A program made the translations under genes and the position numbers. The notes below the pieces were generated by a model. That model was not told the origin of the DNA. It saw only the letters and a list, made by a program, of their open reading frames with translations, and ran no database searches. Below are positions 18,014 to 26,922 of a stretch of 28,583 nt of DNA, in pieces (positions within the stretch are counted from its first letter, which is position 1; every line of letters begins with the position of its first letter). The stretch is from PGYU01 sp964637845. GTDB taxonomy: Bacteria; Bacteroidota; Ignavibacteria; Kapaibacteriales; UBA2268. The stretch lies in contig CAZWXI010000031.1 in assembly GCA_964637845.1 (NCBI GenBank), forward strand, positions 1 to 28,583. The letters are read 5' to 3'.

Positions 18014-21000
18014 ATGAATAGGATTATACTTTTTTTATTCATTTTGTTAGTGCCTGCAACTAATTCATTAATGCTGGCACAATACATAGTTTCTAATTAC
18101 GCCGATTTGCCGGACGAGGACTTAAACGACAACATATATTACCCACCGACACTTAGAGCGGCAATACAAAACATAAACAAACATGGCACAGCCGCTACGA
18201 TAAATATTTTTAATGATAATTCGACGATTAAACTCAGTTCCGGATTGCCTGCCATTATACCAAAAGTAATCTTTGAAGGTGACGGGCTAATTCTCGAGCC
18301 TGCTACTGGTGCTTCTATAAATATCGGTTTGCAACTGAGAGGGAATGAATCCGAAATACGCGACGTAGTCTTCCGCAATTTTAACGGCAGTGGTTTATCT
18401 TGGCATGCAAGCGATGGCATAATCGAAAGAATTACAAGTATCAACAACAACGGACCGGGATTGAATTTGAATTTTGCTCACAGGAATTTAATAGGCACAG
18501 AAGATTTTACCGGCTATGCTTCAAATTTCTTTTATGGTGCTACAGGTACCGGCGGCAACGGTATTTCGTTAATTTGGTCAAATGATAACATCATACAGTA
18601 CTGCGCCATTGGTCATGACAGTAATAGTGACCGAAAGCCAAACTCCCGCTCAGGTATTAACATAAGCGAAAGTTACAGAACAATAATTCGTAATAATGTA
18701 ATCAGCGGCAACGATTGGAATGGGATTCAGTTATACCAAAAGAATAATTTGAGCGAATGCCAAATTTATGATAATGTAATCGGCTTAGACCGTCTAAAAG
18801 CTCAGGCAATTTATAATGGTATGAACGGGATTTTTCTTTTCCAAACCAAAGATGATATAATATATGATAATATTGTATCAGGGAACTTTTATACGGGTAT
18901 CAGTGTCTCGAATATTTCCTGTGAAAATATTATCATTGAGAATAATATCGTCGGAACTGATAAAACTACCAAAAATGCTGTCCCTAACGGAAGCGGAATT
19001 CAAGCAAATGGTCTATATCCGATTGTACGCAATAACATTATCTCAGGCAATCAATGGACGGGACTTATAATTAATACCGACGGAGACTACAGGAACAACA
19101 TAATCGGGCTCGACTCATCACAAATGCAAGCTGTACCGAATTATGTCGGTGTCTCAATTTACGGTTCAGACATACTATTTGGCGATACTACGGGCTACGA
19201 ACCTAACATTATTTCGGGTAATAATTGGACGGGCATTCATATTTTCGGTGCGAGTCACAAAAATATATATGTAACTAATAATATTATCGGCAATAATGTT
19301 TATCACTCCAAAGTTTTGCCCAATGGCGGTTCAGCAATTAAAATGACTCATAGTGTAAACGATATTTATATACATGATAATTTCATTAGTGCAAGCGGCT
19401 TGCATGGCATTGAAATGGTAAGAAACGTGGTCATTTTTCTCGACCCAACGATACCGCCAATTTATCAAAAGCCAAGTAATATTTTTATTTGGTATAATTA
19501 TATGGGATATGCCGGGGTTAACTCGACGGATACAGCACGTTTCGGTGGCTCATGCATTTATATGTGGAATGTTGATTCTACTTGGATTACTCAAAATGTC
19601 ATGTTTGGTAGTGATTATGCCGGAGTTTATATCGGTAATGATTCATCGAAATACCACTCTATATATGGAAATACCATCGGGGATTATCTTTTTATGGATA
19701 GCGAAACTTATATTGGAACAAGCGGAATAGCTATTGATATGGCAAAAGATGTCCAAATCGGCGGGAGTAATACCGAAGACAAAAATTTTATATCCAACTG
19801 TAATTATTTTGGGATTTATACTTACCAAGCCGAAGATATTTTGATAGACAACAATGTTATATTCGGTATTAATTACGAAGGTATTTTGATTGACAGTATG
19901 AGTAAAGATATTGGCATTATTAGAAATTATATTGGTCCCGTTAATGATGCCGATACGAATTTATTGGTATGGGGTCACGGAATTGCAGTCAGAAACGCTA
20001 CTAATGTAGAAATTGGCGACATACTTTCAGATGATTTAGCAAATACTATTCAATATTGCAGAGGGTACGGTATTTATGCACTCGATAGCGCCCAAAAAGT
20101 ATATTCTTTTGCAAATAAATTTATAGAAAACGGATGGGGCGGCATTGCGCTCGATTCGCTCCCATGGTATTATGACAGCGGTGCCTATAATGACGAACTT
20201 GACGCCGATATCGGCACAAATGGTCTGATGAATACAATTGATGTCAAAACAGCGGAGGCAAAAGCTGATTCGGTGCTTATTGAGGGATACTTGACAGGTA
20301 TGCCCAATACAGTTTACGGCGTGGAGTTTTACTTAGCGAAAAAGCTCCCGGATAGCATTAAATACAAAACTCAAGGCGAAGTTTTCCTTGATAGATTCAA
20401 TGTTGTTACTGATGATGATGGTGTCGCAAAAATTGATACTTCATGGAAGAGTACTCTAATTGCAAGCAAATCGACAAATTTTCCCGTAGTTACTATGAAC
20501 GTACATAGTCCGGAGGGGAGTTCGCCTTTCTCGCTAACCGGTTCATATAAATATACTTATTTGGATATTGCAGTAAAAATTGATACTGTGCTCTCTAAAC
20601 ATGATGGCACTGGAAAGGTAACGATTTATTCGAAAATATACAACAAAGGCAAAGATATCGCCACCACCGTAGCTGTCCGAGATACAGTCTCAGATTTCGA
20701 ATTATTGGAAGCAACAATATCGAGCGGGACAGCACTTATTGTAGATACAACTTTTATTGGTACAATACCGCAACTCGCTCCGGGCGATACAGTTACTTTT
20801 ATTACCAAAGGTCGCTTGAATAAATTTGGTCCACATAAAAGAACTGTTTATGCTTTGCCGTCGGAGGCGGAAATGAAACTTGACAACAATCGTGATTCCA
20901 TACAATTAGATATCGTACCGTCAGAGCAAGAAATTGACCTCAGCTTTGGTTGGAATATGATTTCGTCGAACATTTTGCCTATTGATGCTCCAATGGAAAG

Positions 21001-21418
21001 TATTTTCGACGATATTACCGATAAAACGGTTATCGTTAAAAATAATCTCGGTGAGATTTATTTCCCTGAATTTGAAATTAACGACATCGGCAATTGGAAT
21101 ATAGAAAATGGTTATCAGGTTTATATGCGTGATAGCGAAACCCTTGTGATTACAGGATTTAAGATAGCTCCACAAAATACACCACTCAATCTTAAAGCCG
21201 GATGGAATATGATTTCATATTTGCGTGATTCGCCTCTCAATATAGAGCTTGCTTTGGAATCACTCGTAAGCAACGAAAATCTCATTATTGCAAAAGATAA
21301 TTTCGGAAATGTTTATTACCCGGCATTCGAAATAAATATGATTGGCGATATGCTACCCGGTCAGGGGTACCAAATATATATCCAAAATGATTCGGAATTA
21401 ATTTATCCTGATAATTAA
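18014..21418 (+). CDS. large secreted right-handed beta-helix protein with tandem C-terminal GWN repeats
   Basis: The protein has about 1134 residues from ATG 18014, with signal peptide MNRIILFLFILLVPATNSLM. Near the N-terminus, TLRAAIQNIN resembles the CSLREA-type entry to parallel beta-helix proteins. A long beta-helix (to about residue 760) follows, with many coils of the type IIRNNVISGNDWNGIQL and IIENNIVGTDKT. Next comes a DUF11-like Ig domain (about 850-960: LDIAVKIDTVLSKHDGTGKVTI). The C-terminus is two related repeats of about 80 residues (about 973-1055 and 1057-1134), each with GWNMIS, an IVKNN-G-IY-P-FEIN-IG core and GYQ(V/I)Y. No T9SS sorting domain is seen. A surface polysaccharide-binding or structural role is possible; no catalytic residues can be assigned. 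Confidence 0.85.
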   Translation: MNRIILFLFILLVPATNSLMLAQYIVSNYADLPDEDLNDNIYYPPTLRAAIQNINKHGTAATINIFNDNSTIKLSSGLPAIIPKVIFEGDGLILEPATGASINIGLQLRGNESEIRDVVFRNFNGSGLSWHASDGIIERITSINNNGPGLNLNFAHRNLIGTEDFTGYASNFFYGATGTGGNGISLIWSNDNIIQYCAIGHDSNSDRKPNSRSGINISESYRTIIRNNVISGNDWNGIQLYQKNNLSECQIYDNVIGLDRLKAQAIYNGMNGIFLFQTKDDIIYDNIVSGNFYTGISVSNISCENIIIENNIVGTDKTTKNAVPNGSGIQANGLYPIVRNNIISGNQWTGLIINTDGDYRNNIIGLDSSQMQAVPNYVGVSIYGSDILFGDTTGYEPNIISGNNWTGIHIFGASHKNIYVTNNIIGNNVYHSKVLPNGGSAIKMTHSVNDIYIHDNFISASGLHGIEMVRNVVIFLDPTIPPIYQKPSNIFIWYNYMGYAGVNSTDTARFGGSCIYMWNVDSTWITQNVMFGSDYAGVYIGNDSSKYHSIYGNTIGDYLFMDSETYIGTSGIAIDMAKDVQIGGSNTEDKNFISNCNYFGIYTYQAEDILIDNNVIFGINYEGILIDSMSKDIGIIRNYIGPVNDADTNLLVWGHGIAVRNATNVEIGDILSDDLANTIQYCRGYGIYALDSAQKVYSFANKFIENGWGGIALDSLPWYYDSGAYNDELDADIGTNGLMNTIDVKTAEAKADSVLIEGYLTGMPNTVYGVEFYLAKKLPDSIKYKTQGEVFLDRFNVVTDDDGVAKIDTSWKSTLIASKSTNFPVVTMNVHSPEGSSPFSLTGSYKYTYLDIAVKIDTVLSKHDGTGKVTIYSKIYNKGKDIATTVAVRDTVSDFELLEATISSGTALIVDTTFIGTIPQLAPGDTVTFITKGRLNKFGPHKRTVYALPSEAEMKLDNNRDSIQLDIVPSEQEIDLSFGWNMISSNILPIDAPMESIFDDITDKTVIVKNNLGEIYFPEFEINDIGNWNIENGYQVYMRDSETLVITGFKIAPQNTPLNLKAGWNMISYLRDSPLNIELALESLVSNENLIIAKDNFGNVYYPAFEINMIGDMLPGQGYQIYIQNDSELIYPDN

Positions 21419-21421
21419 ACT

Positions 21422-21799
21422 ATGGATGTAGCTGAATTTATTGATACTTATAGCGGTAATCAACATGATTGTATGTTACTGTTACATGATTTTATTTCGG
21501 AAATTCCGGGAATTCAACCCAAAATACGATTTAAAATTCCGTTCTATTATCGTAAAACATGGATTTGCTACCTAAATCCTATTAAAAATCATAGTGTTGA
21601 ACTTTGTTTCGTTCGTGCAAAAGAGTTTGAACATTCAAAAATCTACTTGGAATTTCGTGACCGCGTCCAAGTAGGGGGGATAATGCTCACAAGACCCGAG
21701 GACATAAATTTTAGTCTCATCAAGCTAATTATCGAAGAAGCACTTCTGCTCGATGAAACGAAGCCTTATACCTTTAAAAAAACACGTAAAAAAAGCTAA
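21422..21799 (+). CDS. DUF1801-family protein
   Basis: The protein has 125 residues and starts 3 nt after the stop of the beta-helix gene, so it is probably translated from the same message. The pattern LLHDFISEIPGIQPKIRFKIPFYYRKTWICYLN, broken here across FKIPFYY, then VELCFVRAKEF and the Pro/Glu-rich end, fits the small YdhG-like DUF1801 domain (a two-layer alpha/beta fold of unknown function). The lysine-rich tail (KKTRKKS) is typical of the family. Its TAA stop overlaps the TAG stop of the convergent prkA-like gene by two bases. Confidence 0.75.
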   Translation: MDVAEFIDTYSGNQHDCMLLLHDFISEIPGIQPKIRFKIPFYYRKTWICYLNPIKNHSVELCFVRAKEFEHSKIYLEFRDRVQVGGIMLTRPEDINFSLIKLIIEEALLLDETKPYTFKKTRKKS

Positions 21800-23880
21800 G
21801 ACGCATCTTCCTGAGTGCAGAAGTACTCAATGGTCTTTTCGGCACAAGTGACGTCGTAGCCGAGCTTGTCAATCATTGTTCTTATCATACGATTATACAA
21901 CTTCTGGTTTTCCTCATTCGTACGGTTTGACAAAGCACCGACAAGACTTCCTGCACCCGCAATATCAGACTTCAACCGCACATCGGTCACCGCTTTGACC
22001 AAGTCGTTATTATCCATGAAATCATAATCCGGGTCTTGAATCATCTTCTGCCCGTAAATCTTGGCAATCGTCGTACGATAAGACTGCTTCTGCTCTTTGC
22101 TCTTCAAACCCAAGCGAGATTCGACACTGTCAATAAAATTCTCATCAATTTTGAGCGAAACAATTTTACCTGTCTGCGGGTCGCGATAGGTCCATATTTT
22201 ATTGGGGCTTAAATTTTTTGCATCAATCCCGATAATCATATTAACGTAATTCAGCACATCTTTTTGTATAGCATCAGGCTCATCCATATAAGCATTAAAT
22301 ATCGAAGTCATAATATTTTCACGATGTAAGGATTTTGCTAATTTCAAATCATTCAAATACTTAGCTCGGTCATTTGGGTCTTGTACGTAATCAAGAATTA
22401 CCGCCTCTATTGCTGGAAATACGTCACCTGCATACATACATTTACCTTCCTGAGTTTCGGATTTTTCAAGCAATATCTGAATTGCCCGCCCAAGATTACG
22501 GTGCCCCATTCCCTTTTGCCCGAACCTTTTGGTAATATCAGTTTCGCGGTTCAACTGGTCAATCACCTCTGACAAAGTTTTCACACTCTTTTCACCTGCA
22601 ACCTCACCTGCCGCCAATTTCATCATTTCCACCGGAGTTAACTTGTCCGAATGAGGCATACGCGTTAGTATAAACGACACCGACAAAGCATAATTCAAAT
22701 TCGGGTCAATATGCAACTTTTCGCCCGCAAAAGTAGTTTTTTCGAGACTACCGATAGATAATCGCGTAAGTTCCTTTTGTAATTGATAATTAGTGTTATG
22801 CGCCATATAGCACAACCTACAACGGTCAACAATCGGCGCCTGCTCTTTTTCTTCTAAAAATCTTTGGAATTCAGCATTATTACTCGTAGCGATAATCAAT
22901 GTATCAAGAGGCCATTTGAAGCCCTCAATTTCAATAGTCCTGTTCTGAATCACACCGAGATAAACCTGTACCAAATCACGCTTATTCTTGAAAATCTCGT
23001 CCGCAAAATGAATACCGCCACCCGCAACCCTTGCCAATGCACCACGGCGCAAATCAAACCTATATGGATTATTTGTATCGGAAATATGGAGCAATCGCGA
23101 AATTGACTCATCACCCAACAAATCCACTGCCGAAGACGTAATCTTATCCTTCGCCGCATATTTACCCGTCAAAGTGCCACGCGTCTCGCTTATCGGCACT
23201 GGCACCACCTCAATAAACTCCTTCATCTTCTCAATTTCACCATCACAATAATTGCGAATCTGATGAAAAATATAATCCGAGCAAGCACCCAACGGACGGT
23301 ACATCTTGAAAAGCGACATAATTTGCTCCTCGTCGGCATCCATACGCTCAAAATATTCGATATTATGGTCGCGTTCCTCATACAAATTCATCGCAAGTAC
23401 AAGCGGGTCCTCGAAAGTCTGCGACTCGACAAAAGTAATTTTACCGTATCCACCCAATTTATCCAGATTCTTCAACCTGAACGTATAGCGACGATTTTGC
23501 TCTTCCGAGCAAAACTCTCGATAGCACTTATTTAGATAATCCACAAAATAAGTCTTTCCGTTACCTGGTTCGCCTATCAATACAAAAGCCATCTCAGCCG
23601 ACGAACCGCCGTCAGCCGCATCTTTTACAAATGACACAAAACTGTTGATTTCGTCGTACATTCCAATTATATGCTTACCCGGCTTCCGGAACAATTGAAA
23701 ATCATAAGTCGGACGCCCATTCACAGTAATCTTCTTAATCCCGTTCGGATAATCGAGAATCATCCGCGTAACCCCCTGAAACACATTCTCGAACCTACGT
23801 TCGCCACTGATTACCTTACTAACGTGATAATCCAAACTCTTTGGAGACGCTTTCAACAAATCCACATCACTCATTTTCAT
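21796..23880 (-). CDS. prkA: PrkA family AAA protein / serine protein kinase
   Basis: The protein has 694 residues, slightly longer than E. coli YeaG. Walker A is GEPGNGKT at 103-110. ALARVAGGGIHFADEIFK provides the AAA core, and TLIIATSNNAEF corresponds to sensor 1. The C-terminal PrkA domain is recognisable by IWTYRDPQTGKIV and by KRFGQKGMGHRNLGRAI before it. The family was described as a serine kinase linked to stress and sporulation, and some members have been reported to act as AAA proteases, so the biochemical role is unsettled. A purine-rich AAAGGGAA precedes ATG 23880. It usually sits with a DUF444 (YeaH) and a SpoVR gene; neither is next to it here. Confidence 0.9.
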   Translation of the reverse strand: MKMSDVDLLKASPKSLDYHVSKVISGERRFENVFQGVTRMILDYPNGIKKITVNGRPTYDFQLFRKPGKHIIGMYDEINSFVSFVKDAADGGSSAEMAFVLIGEPGNGKTYFVDYLNKCYREFCSEEQNRRYTFRLKNLDKLGGYGKITFVESQTFEDPLVLAMNLYEERDHNIEYFERMDADEEQIMSLFKMYRPLGACSDYIFHQIRNYCDGEIEKMKEFIEVVPVPISETRGTLTGKYAAKDKITSSAVDLLGDESISRLLHISDTNNPYRFDLRRGALARVAGGGIHFADEIFKNKRDLVQVYLGVIQNRTIEIEGFKWPLDTLIIATSNNAEFQRFLEEKEQAPIVDRCRLCYMAHNTNYQLQKELTRLSIGSLEKTTFAGEKLHIDPNLNYALSVSFILTRMPHSDKLTPVEMMKLAAGEVAGEKSVKTLSEVIDQLNRETDITKRFGQKGMGHRNLGRAIQILLEKSETQEGKCMYAGDVFPAIEAVILDYVQDPNDRAKYLNDLKLAKSLHRENIMTSIFNAYMDEPDAIQKDVLNYVNMIIGIDAKNLSPNKIWTYRDPQTGKIVSLKIDENFIDSVESRLGLKSKEQKQSYRTTIAKIYGQKMIQDPDYDFMDNNDLVKAVTDVRLKSDIAGAGSLVGALSNRTNEENQKLYNRMIRTMIDKLGYDVTCAEKTIEYFCTQEDAS

Positions 23881-24044
23881 TTCCCTTTTATAAATTTACC
23901 TAAAAGATAAAAACATAAAAAACTCACATATTTTCAAAAAGTCATCAAAAACATATGTAAACGTACAAAATTTAGACGATTTTAAGCAGCTTTTTTTTAC
24001 TTATTAGAACGCAAATTCCAAAGTGACTTCTCGCCTCGAAAACT

Positions 24045-24076
24045 TTTGCAATTCATTCAAGAAATTTGTAAATTTG
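24045..24076 (+). promoter_or_regulatory. Bacteroidota-type promoter upstream of the methyltransferase remnant
   Basis: TTTG at 24045-24048, a 20-nt spacer and TAAATTTG at 24069-24076 match the consensus exactly. Transcription from here would give a leader of about 155 nt before ATG 24238. A nearer alternative exists at 24185-24216, so both may serve the gene. Confidence 0.55.
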
Positions 24077-24184
24077 CAAGTGCATCTATTGAAAATACTT
24101 AGATAGGTGTGTAGGATTAAAAACATGAGCTAAACAGAATATTTACAATACTTCGCTGAACTCTTTGTCGTTGGCTGATATGTA

Positions 24185-24216
24185 AATGGAAAACGCGAGA
24201 AAAATTACTAGCTTTG
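24185..24216 (+). promoter_or_regulatory. second possible promoter of the methyltransferase remnant
   Basis: TAGCTTTG at 24209-24216 is an exact -7 element, but the -33 position holds only AATG. The predicted start lies about 16 nt before ATG 24238, a short leader typical of Bacteroidota genes. Confidence 0.4.
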
Positions 24217-24237
24217 TAAAACTCAAAATTAAAAGAT

Positions 24238-25113
24238 ATGCCTTACCAAATACTTTTTGGAAATAGTGTAGATTTATTGAAACAAATTACACAGAAAGTA
24301 GATTTTACTTTCCTTGACCCGCCTTTTAATCAGCAAAAAGACTATGCTTTGCACAATGACGATATGCCAACTGGGCACTATTGGACTATGATGAAAGATG
24401 TTTGTCAATCAATTTTCAATCTCACGAATGAAGGTGGTTGTATTTATTTTATGCAACGTGAGAAAAATACTGAATTTGTCCTGCAAGTTTTACGAGAAAC
24501 AGGTTGGGAATTTCAAAATTTGATCATTTGAAAAAAACGAACTTCCGCTGTACCTGTAAAAGGCAAGTATGGCAAACAATACCAAATTATAGTCTATGCA
24601 ACCAAAGGTGAAAGAGCAAAAACTTTTCATCGTCTTCGTATAAACCCAGAACTTCCTGCTAACTATAAGTTTCAGCGTGAAAACGGAATTTTTGTTACAG
24701 ATATTTGGGAAGACATACGAGAACTTACTTCGGATTACTTTGCTGGAAATGAAGCGTTAAGAACGGAAAACGGTGAAAGATTTCACAAGCAACAAACCCC
24801 ATTAGCCCTTTTATTACGAATGATTTTGACCTCTACCAAAGTAGGCGATACAGTTTTAGACCCCTTTTCAGGTACGGGGACCACTTCGGTTGTAGCCTTA
24901 CAAACACAAAGAAATTCTATTGCTATTGAAATAGACCCTAAAAATGTGGAATGTATCCATAAGCGATTAAAAAATGTGCGCGAAGCCGATTTGATACAAA
25001 AATATTATCAGGAGTATGTGTTTACCAAAAATTTGGTTGAAATTTGGGGTGATGAATTTGAAATAGAACAAAAAACATCAGTAATTCCTAATCTTTTTAA
25101 CACAAGTAACTAA
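24238..25113 (+). pseudogene. type II DNA methyltransferase, interrupted by an in-frame TGA
   Basis: The full frame has 292 codons with one internal stop, TGA at 24529-24531. Before it: GNSVDLLKQI and the catalytic motif FLDPPFNQ; after it: the AdoMet-binding motif DPFSGTGTTSVVA and IAIEID. Motif IV before motif I indicates a beta-class amino-methyltransferase, and DPPF favours N6-adenine. The stop falls in LII-stop-KKRTSA, where Trp would fit well, so TGG to TGA is the likely single change. The frame continues without any further stop, so decay is recent or the base is a sequencing error. The codon and base use is more AT-rich than the flanking genes, suggesting horizontal gain. The stop codon TAA abuts the ATG of the endonuclease gene. 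Confidence 0.85.
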
Positions 25114-25945
25114 ATGTACTCTATTTATCATTTTTTCAGGCATTTGGTTATAAACAAACGCTTTTTTGAGAACATTATCAACATTGCTGATTTTCCGTAT
25201 GACACTACTATGCTTTCTTGCCAAAATGCAGGGCAATTTCCTGATTTGGCAATAAAAATTAATACAGATAATACGCTTTTTACAGGTGGAGAACTGATAG
25301 AACTAAAAGATAGTAAAAGTTATACAGTTTCCTCTTTCAATTCTACTATTCCATCAGGACTAAAAGATATAGACACAGTTATCAAAAGTGCTAATAGCAT
25401 TATAAAAAAGCAGATGCAGGACGCAGGAGATGACATTTATGCTTTACCTCTGTTCGTGACGTTTTTTACTTGATACGTGGGAAAAGCAAAAAGAACGTAA
25501 AAATCGTATTAGTTCACGGAAGTTTTTTGAAACTGTGAAAACGAACAACTTAATCAGTCAATCTTTTGAGCAAGTTTTGAAAGAAAGATTGAAAGAAAAA
25601 GGGTTAAATATTGGCGATAATATCAAAGATTTGTTAGTAGCTATTTTTTCTGAACAAGAAAGTTTTAGCAAAGTTCGCAATGTAGATAAAGCCTCTGTGA
25701 AGTTACGTTTTCGCATTATGACAGAGGTGAAAGCAGAAGGAAATATTTTGAACACCAAAAAGTATCCTGAAATTAAGGATAATACAATTAGTTTGATAGT
25801 GCCAAGACACACCCAAAAAGATGAAGACTTAATCCTAAAACGATTTGTAAACATTTACAGTGAAAGCACACTAAAACAGTTTGACATATTCAACATCAAA
25901 CACCTTTTGAATGGATATTTTACGGTTTTCCAAACAAAATTGTAA
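25114..25945 (+). pseudogene. type II restriction endonuclease, two single-base frameshifts
   Basis: Three successive frames together give about 277 residues. Frame 1 runs from ATG 25114 to about 25451 and holds a PD-(D/E)xK-type core: FPDLAIKI, then GGELIELKD, with Asp and ELK spaced as in these nucleases. Frame 2 continues as VRDVFYLIRGKSKKNVKIVLVHGSF up to the T6 run at 25523-25528, and frame 3 as ETVKTNNLISQSFEQVL to the stop at 25945. Each switch corresponds to loss of one base, the second in a homopolymer. It lies directly after the methyltransferase remnant, so this is the nuclease of the same system. I cannot name the recognition sequence. Confidence 0.8.
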
Positions 25946-25984
25946 TGCAAAATACGCATTCCCCATCATCACATTTGTAGCAAG

Positions 25985-26025
25985 GTGACATGCTGAACTT
26001 GTTGAAGTGCAGGCTGACACGATTC
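25985..26025. repeat. possible degenerate dispersed repeat at the right edge of the R-M module
   Basis: GACATGCTGAACTTGTTGAA resembles the dispersed GTCATGCTGAACTTGTTTC-type element found between genes in many Bacteroidota genomes (from memory). It lies in the 112-nt gap between the endonuclease remnant and the convergent PHP gene. There is only one copy in this window, so the call rests on recall. Confidence 0.35.
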
Positions 26026-26057
26026 AATAACAATCCTGTGTTTATAGCCTACCAGCT

Positions 26058-26888
26058 TCAATACAACTGCCCCGTGTGGTATTTGATAGATTCGATTATT
26101 GAATAGGAGATATAATAATTACCGAAGTTTATTTCGTCCTGCTCGCGGTTGCCATGGAAGTCCGAACCTCCCGTCTCGAGCAACCAATATTGCGAGGCAA
26201 TTGAACGGTAAAATTCCCTTTGGGCTTGGTTGTGCATAGGGTGTATCACCTCTATCCCGTCCAGTCCCGATTGTATCATCTTGTATAGAGTCGGTTGGTC
26301 AACGTAATTTGCGGGATGAGCCAATACAGCCACACCATTTGCCTGATTGATAAGCTTAATTGCTTGGCTCACGGGAAAAACAGCCTTAGGATGATACGCT
26401 GGGCAGTTATCTCCGATAAACTTATCGAACGCCTGACGCAAAGTCTCCACATAGCCCTTCTCCAAAAGAATTTGTGCAATATGAGGACGGGCGATGGGCG
26501 CCTGGTCGGCTTTGAGCAAAATATCATCAAATTCTATCAGCATACCCAAATTACGTAGCTTTTTATGAATTTGCTTTGCTCGCACAAGTCGGGCATTTTT
26601 GAAATTGTGTAGATGAAATTTTAGATGCTTATTATCGGGGTCAACGTTGTAGCCCAGAATATGAAATTCTCGGTCGTTATCGTAGCAACTGAACTCACAT
26701 CCCGTGATGACTTCGATGCCATATTGCGAAGCAATACTCATCGCACGAATGCAACCGTCCAAAGTGTCGTGGTCGGTAATACTGATGACCGACAAGCCGA
26801 CGGATTTGGCTTTTGCCAATAATTCCTCTGGCGACAGTGCACCGTCGGAATAATACGTGTGCATATGCAAGTCAACTTTTTTGCTCAT
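26058..26888 (-). CDS. PHP-domain phosphoesterase (TrpH / RNase AM-like)
   Basis: The protein has about 276 residues from ATG 26888; a longer frame to 27068 would run into the prolyl-tRNA synthetase coding region and is rejected. PHP metal-binding motifs are in order: DLHMHTYYSDG at 6-16, ITDHDTLDG at 37-45, GCEFSC at 63-68, AHPANY, and GSDFHG near the end. The family includes 5'-3' exonucleases acting on short RNA and 3',5'-bisnucleotides, as in E. coli YciV/TrpH. It starts 34 nt after the proS stop and is probably co-transcribed with it. Confidence 0.88.
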   Translation of the reverse strand: MSKKVDLHMHTYYSDGALSPEELLAKAKSVGLSVISITDHDTLDGCIRAMSIASQYGIEVITGCEFSCYDNDREFHILGYNVDPDNKHLKFHLHNFKNARLVRAKQIHKKLRNLGMLIEFDDILLKADQAPIARPHIAQILLEKGYVETLRQAFDKFIGDNCPAYHPKAVFPVSQAIKLINQANGVAVLAHPANYVDQPTLYKMIQSGLDGIEVIHPMHNQAQREFYRSIASQYWLLETGGSDFHGNREQDEINFGNYYISYSIIESIKYHTGQLY

Positions 26889-26922
26889 TATTAAATTCGG
26901 GAAAACAGCATCGCGATTTCCC

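Larger units (their letters stand above)
23881..24237. other. gene-free region of 357 nt upstream of prkA and the restriction-modification remnant
   Basis: This AT-rich divergent region has no open frame I can support. It carries two candidate plus-strand promoters, at 24045-24076 and 24185-24216. Promoters for prkA on the minus strand are not clear; TAAATTTTG near 23970 has one base too many in the -7 element. No tRNA, attachment site or repeat is obvious. It marks the left edge of a probable acquired module. Confidence 0.5.

Noticed and set aside
18650..20150. Repetitive appearance of the beta-helix gene as possible tandem DNA repeats or a CRISPR-like array
   Set aside because: The periodicity is at protein level (beta-helix coils); nucleotides are not conserved between units and no spacers exist.
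24529..24531. TGA read as Trp by a recoded genetic code
   Set aside because: Other genes in the window end properly at TGA (for example the serine hydrolase and the small T9SS cargo gene), so TGA is a normal stop here.
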